Shown in pieces: positions 63,450 to 64,000 of a stretch of 64,000 nucleotides of DNA. Each line of letters begins with the position of its first letter. Position 1 is the stretch's first letter. The translations under genes were made by a program, and so were the position numbers. This DNA is from Tricholoma matsutake (Eukaryota; Basidiomycota; Agaricomycetes; Agaricales; Tricholomataceae). The DNA is taken from contig AP026546.1 in the NCBI GenBank assembly GCA_026075535.2, positions 8,122,001-8,186,000 of the forward strand, given 5' to 3'. A model generated the notes under the pieces. The model did no database searches. It saw only the letters and a list, made by a program, of their open reading frames with translations, and was not told where the DNA came from.

Positions 63450-64000
63450 CAACGTCTAGGCATGCCAAAGTTTGGTTCAGTTTGGTTCTTTGAGAATTTT
63501 GCTGAACCTGGAACCAGACTTCAGATTCGGTCCAGGCAATCTGCTGAACCCCAAACTGGACCATCAGTTCAGGTTCAGAAAGGGTTCAAATGGAGAACCA
63601 AACTTTTTTGTGCACAAAAAATCTGTAACATGGTTCATATGACTTTGAAAAAGTAAAACATGTATATTATGAGTGACATAAATACAGGAAACTAGATTGA
63701 AGTACAGTTCAAATACAAGATGCTCATTCCAGGATCATGATGTTGTGTTACAGGGATGGGGACACTGTGGCACGAAGGGATCAGGAGGGCTACCCATCGT
63801 GTCCCGCTGTTTTGTTCTCAGGGCCATCCGAGTCGTTGTCATTTAATCCGGGCCATTCTCCTCGCCACCTGGGTTCCATTGGTCTTCCTGCTCTCGTTTC
63901 AGTCATGCTGCCTAGCCTGTCATGTGTCATTGTCGTTGTCGGTCGTGGCCACCTCAGTGTCACTTCGTCTTTGTGGTCCCAGTTTCTTGTCGTCCTCCAA
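63450..64000. mobile_element. probable start of another TIR element, cut by window edge
   Basis: From about 63461 (GGCATGCCAAAGTTTGGTTC) the sequence has many GGTTCAGTTTGGTTC and GAACC/GGTTC motifs in both orientations, a subterminal-array texture like the TIR-1 and TIR-3 elements, followed by T/C-rich CATTGTCGTTGTCGG simple sequence. It begins where KDZ homology ends. No target duplication can be tested because the right end lies outside the window. Confidence 0.45.

Overview
The window is a dense pile of nested, mostly dead transposable elements from a basidiomycete fungus, most likely a mushroom-forming Agaricomycete. Evidence: 45-75 bp spliceosomal introns with CTAAC branch sites, KDZ (Kyakuja/Dileera/Zisupton) transposase genes, a multi-copy Agaricomycete gene family of unknown function, a fungal LINE with CCHC ORF1 and C-terminal RNase H, Ty1/copia and Ty3/gypsy elements, a Helitron, and several families of short terminal-inverted-repeat (TIR) elements. 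No housekeeping gene, rRNA or intact tRNA gene was recognised. Names such as Copia-A or TIR-1 are local labels.

Layout. 1-3.1 kb: remains of an unknown gene and of a KDZ transposase C-terminus (minus strand). 3.8-11.1 kb: low-complexity DNA split by Copia-A (4961-10349, target duplication GGTGC). 11.4-13.7 kb: a palindromic MITE and a TIR-2 element (11614-13682). 14.2-15.2 kb: a Gypsy-C gag fragment. 15.2-35.0 kb: one Helitron Rep/helicase gene (minus strand), split by a hAT-like MITE (15336-15953, GATACATC), by Copia-B (16476-22133, GAGTT) and by Gypsy-B (25131-33436, CAAAC). Gypsy-B itself carries a MITE (26576-26901) and two TIR-1 elements (27167-28599 and 29711-32753), and the second of these carries two further elements. 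35.5-42.5 kb: gag and one LTR of Copia-C, split by a Tad1-like LINE (35959-41949). 42.5-59.2 kb: a plus-strand gene of the Agaricomycete multi-copy family, split by TIR-1 (44130-45650, CATGGAAG) and by TIR-3 (46531-58154, GCCATTGG). TIR-3 contains Gypsy-A (47124-57710, GGGCC), which contains a TIR-2 element (49848-52741). 60.2-63.4 kb: a KDZ transposase gene carrying a MITE. 63.45 kb to the end: probably the start of another TIR element cut by the window edge.

The most unusual content lies inside the non-autonomous TIR elements. Three families with unrelated ends share one internal module: a GGGCCCAAAT...ATTTGGGCCC palindrome beside a splice-donor-like site, a T-rich intron-like segment with a CTAAC branch motif and AG acceptor, and a short GAGC..GCTC hairpin motif. 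In TIR-2 this module is a tandem array of about 150-bp units, flanked by C-rich/G-rich hairpins and by two outward-facing tRNA-like boxes. Separately, LTR pairs and in-frame stops show heavy CpG transition decay (mostly TGA stops, CA/TG differences), while the LINE still keeps many CpGs.
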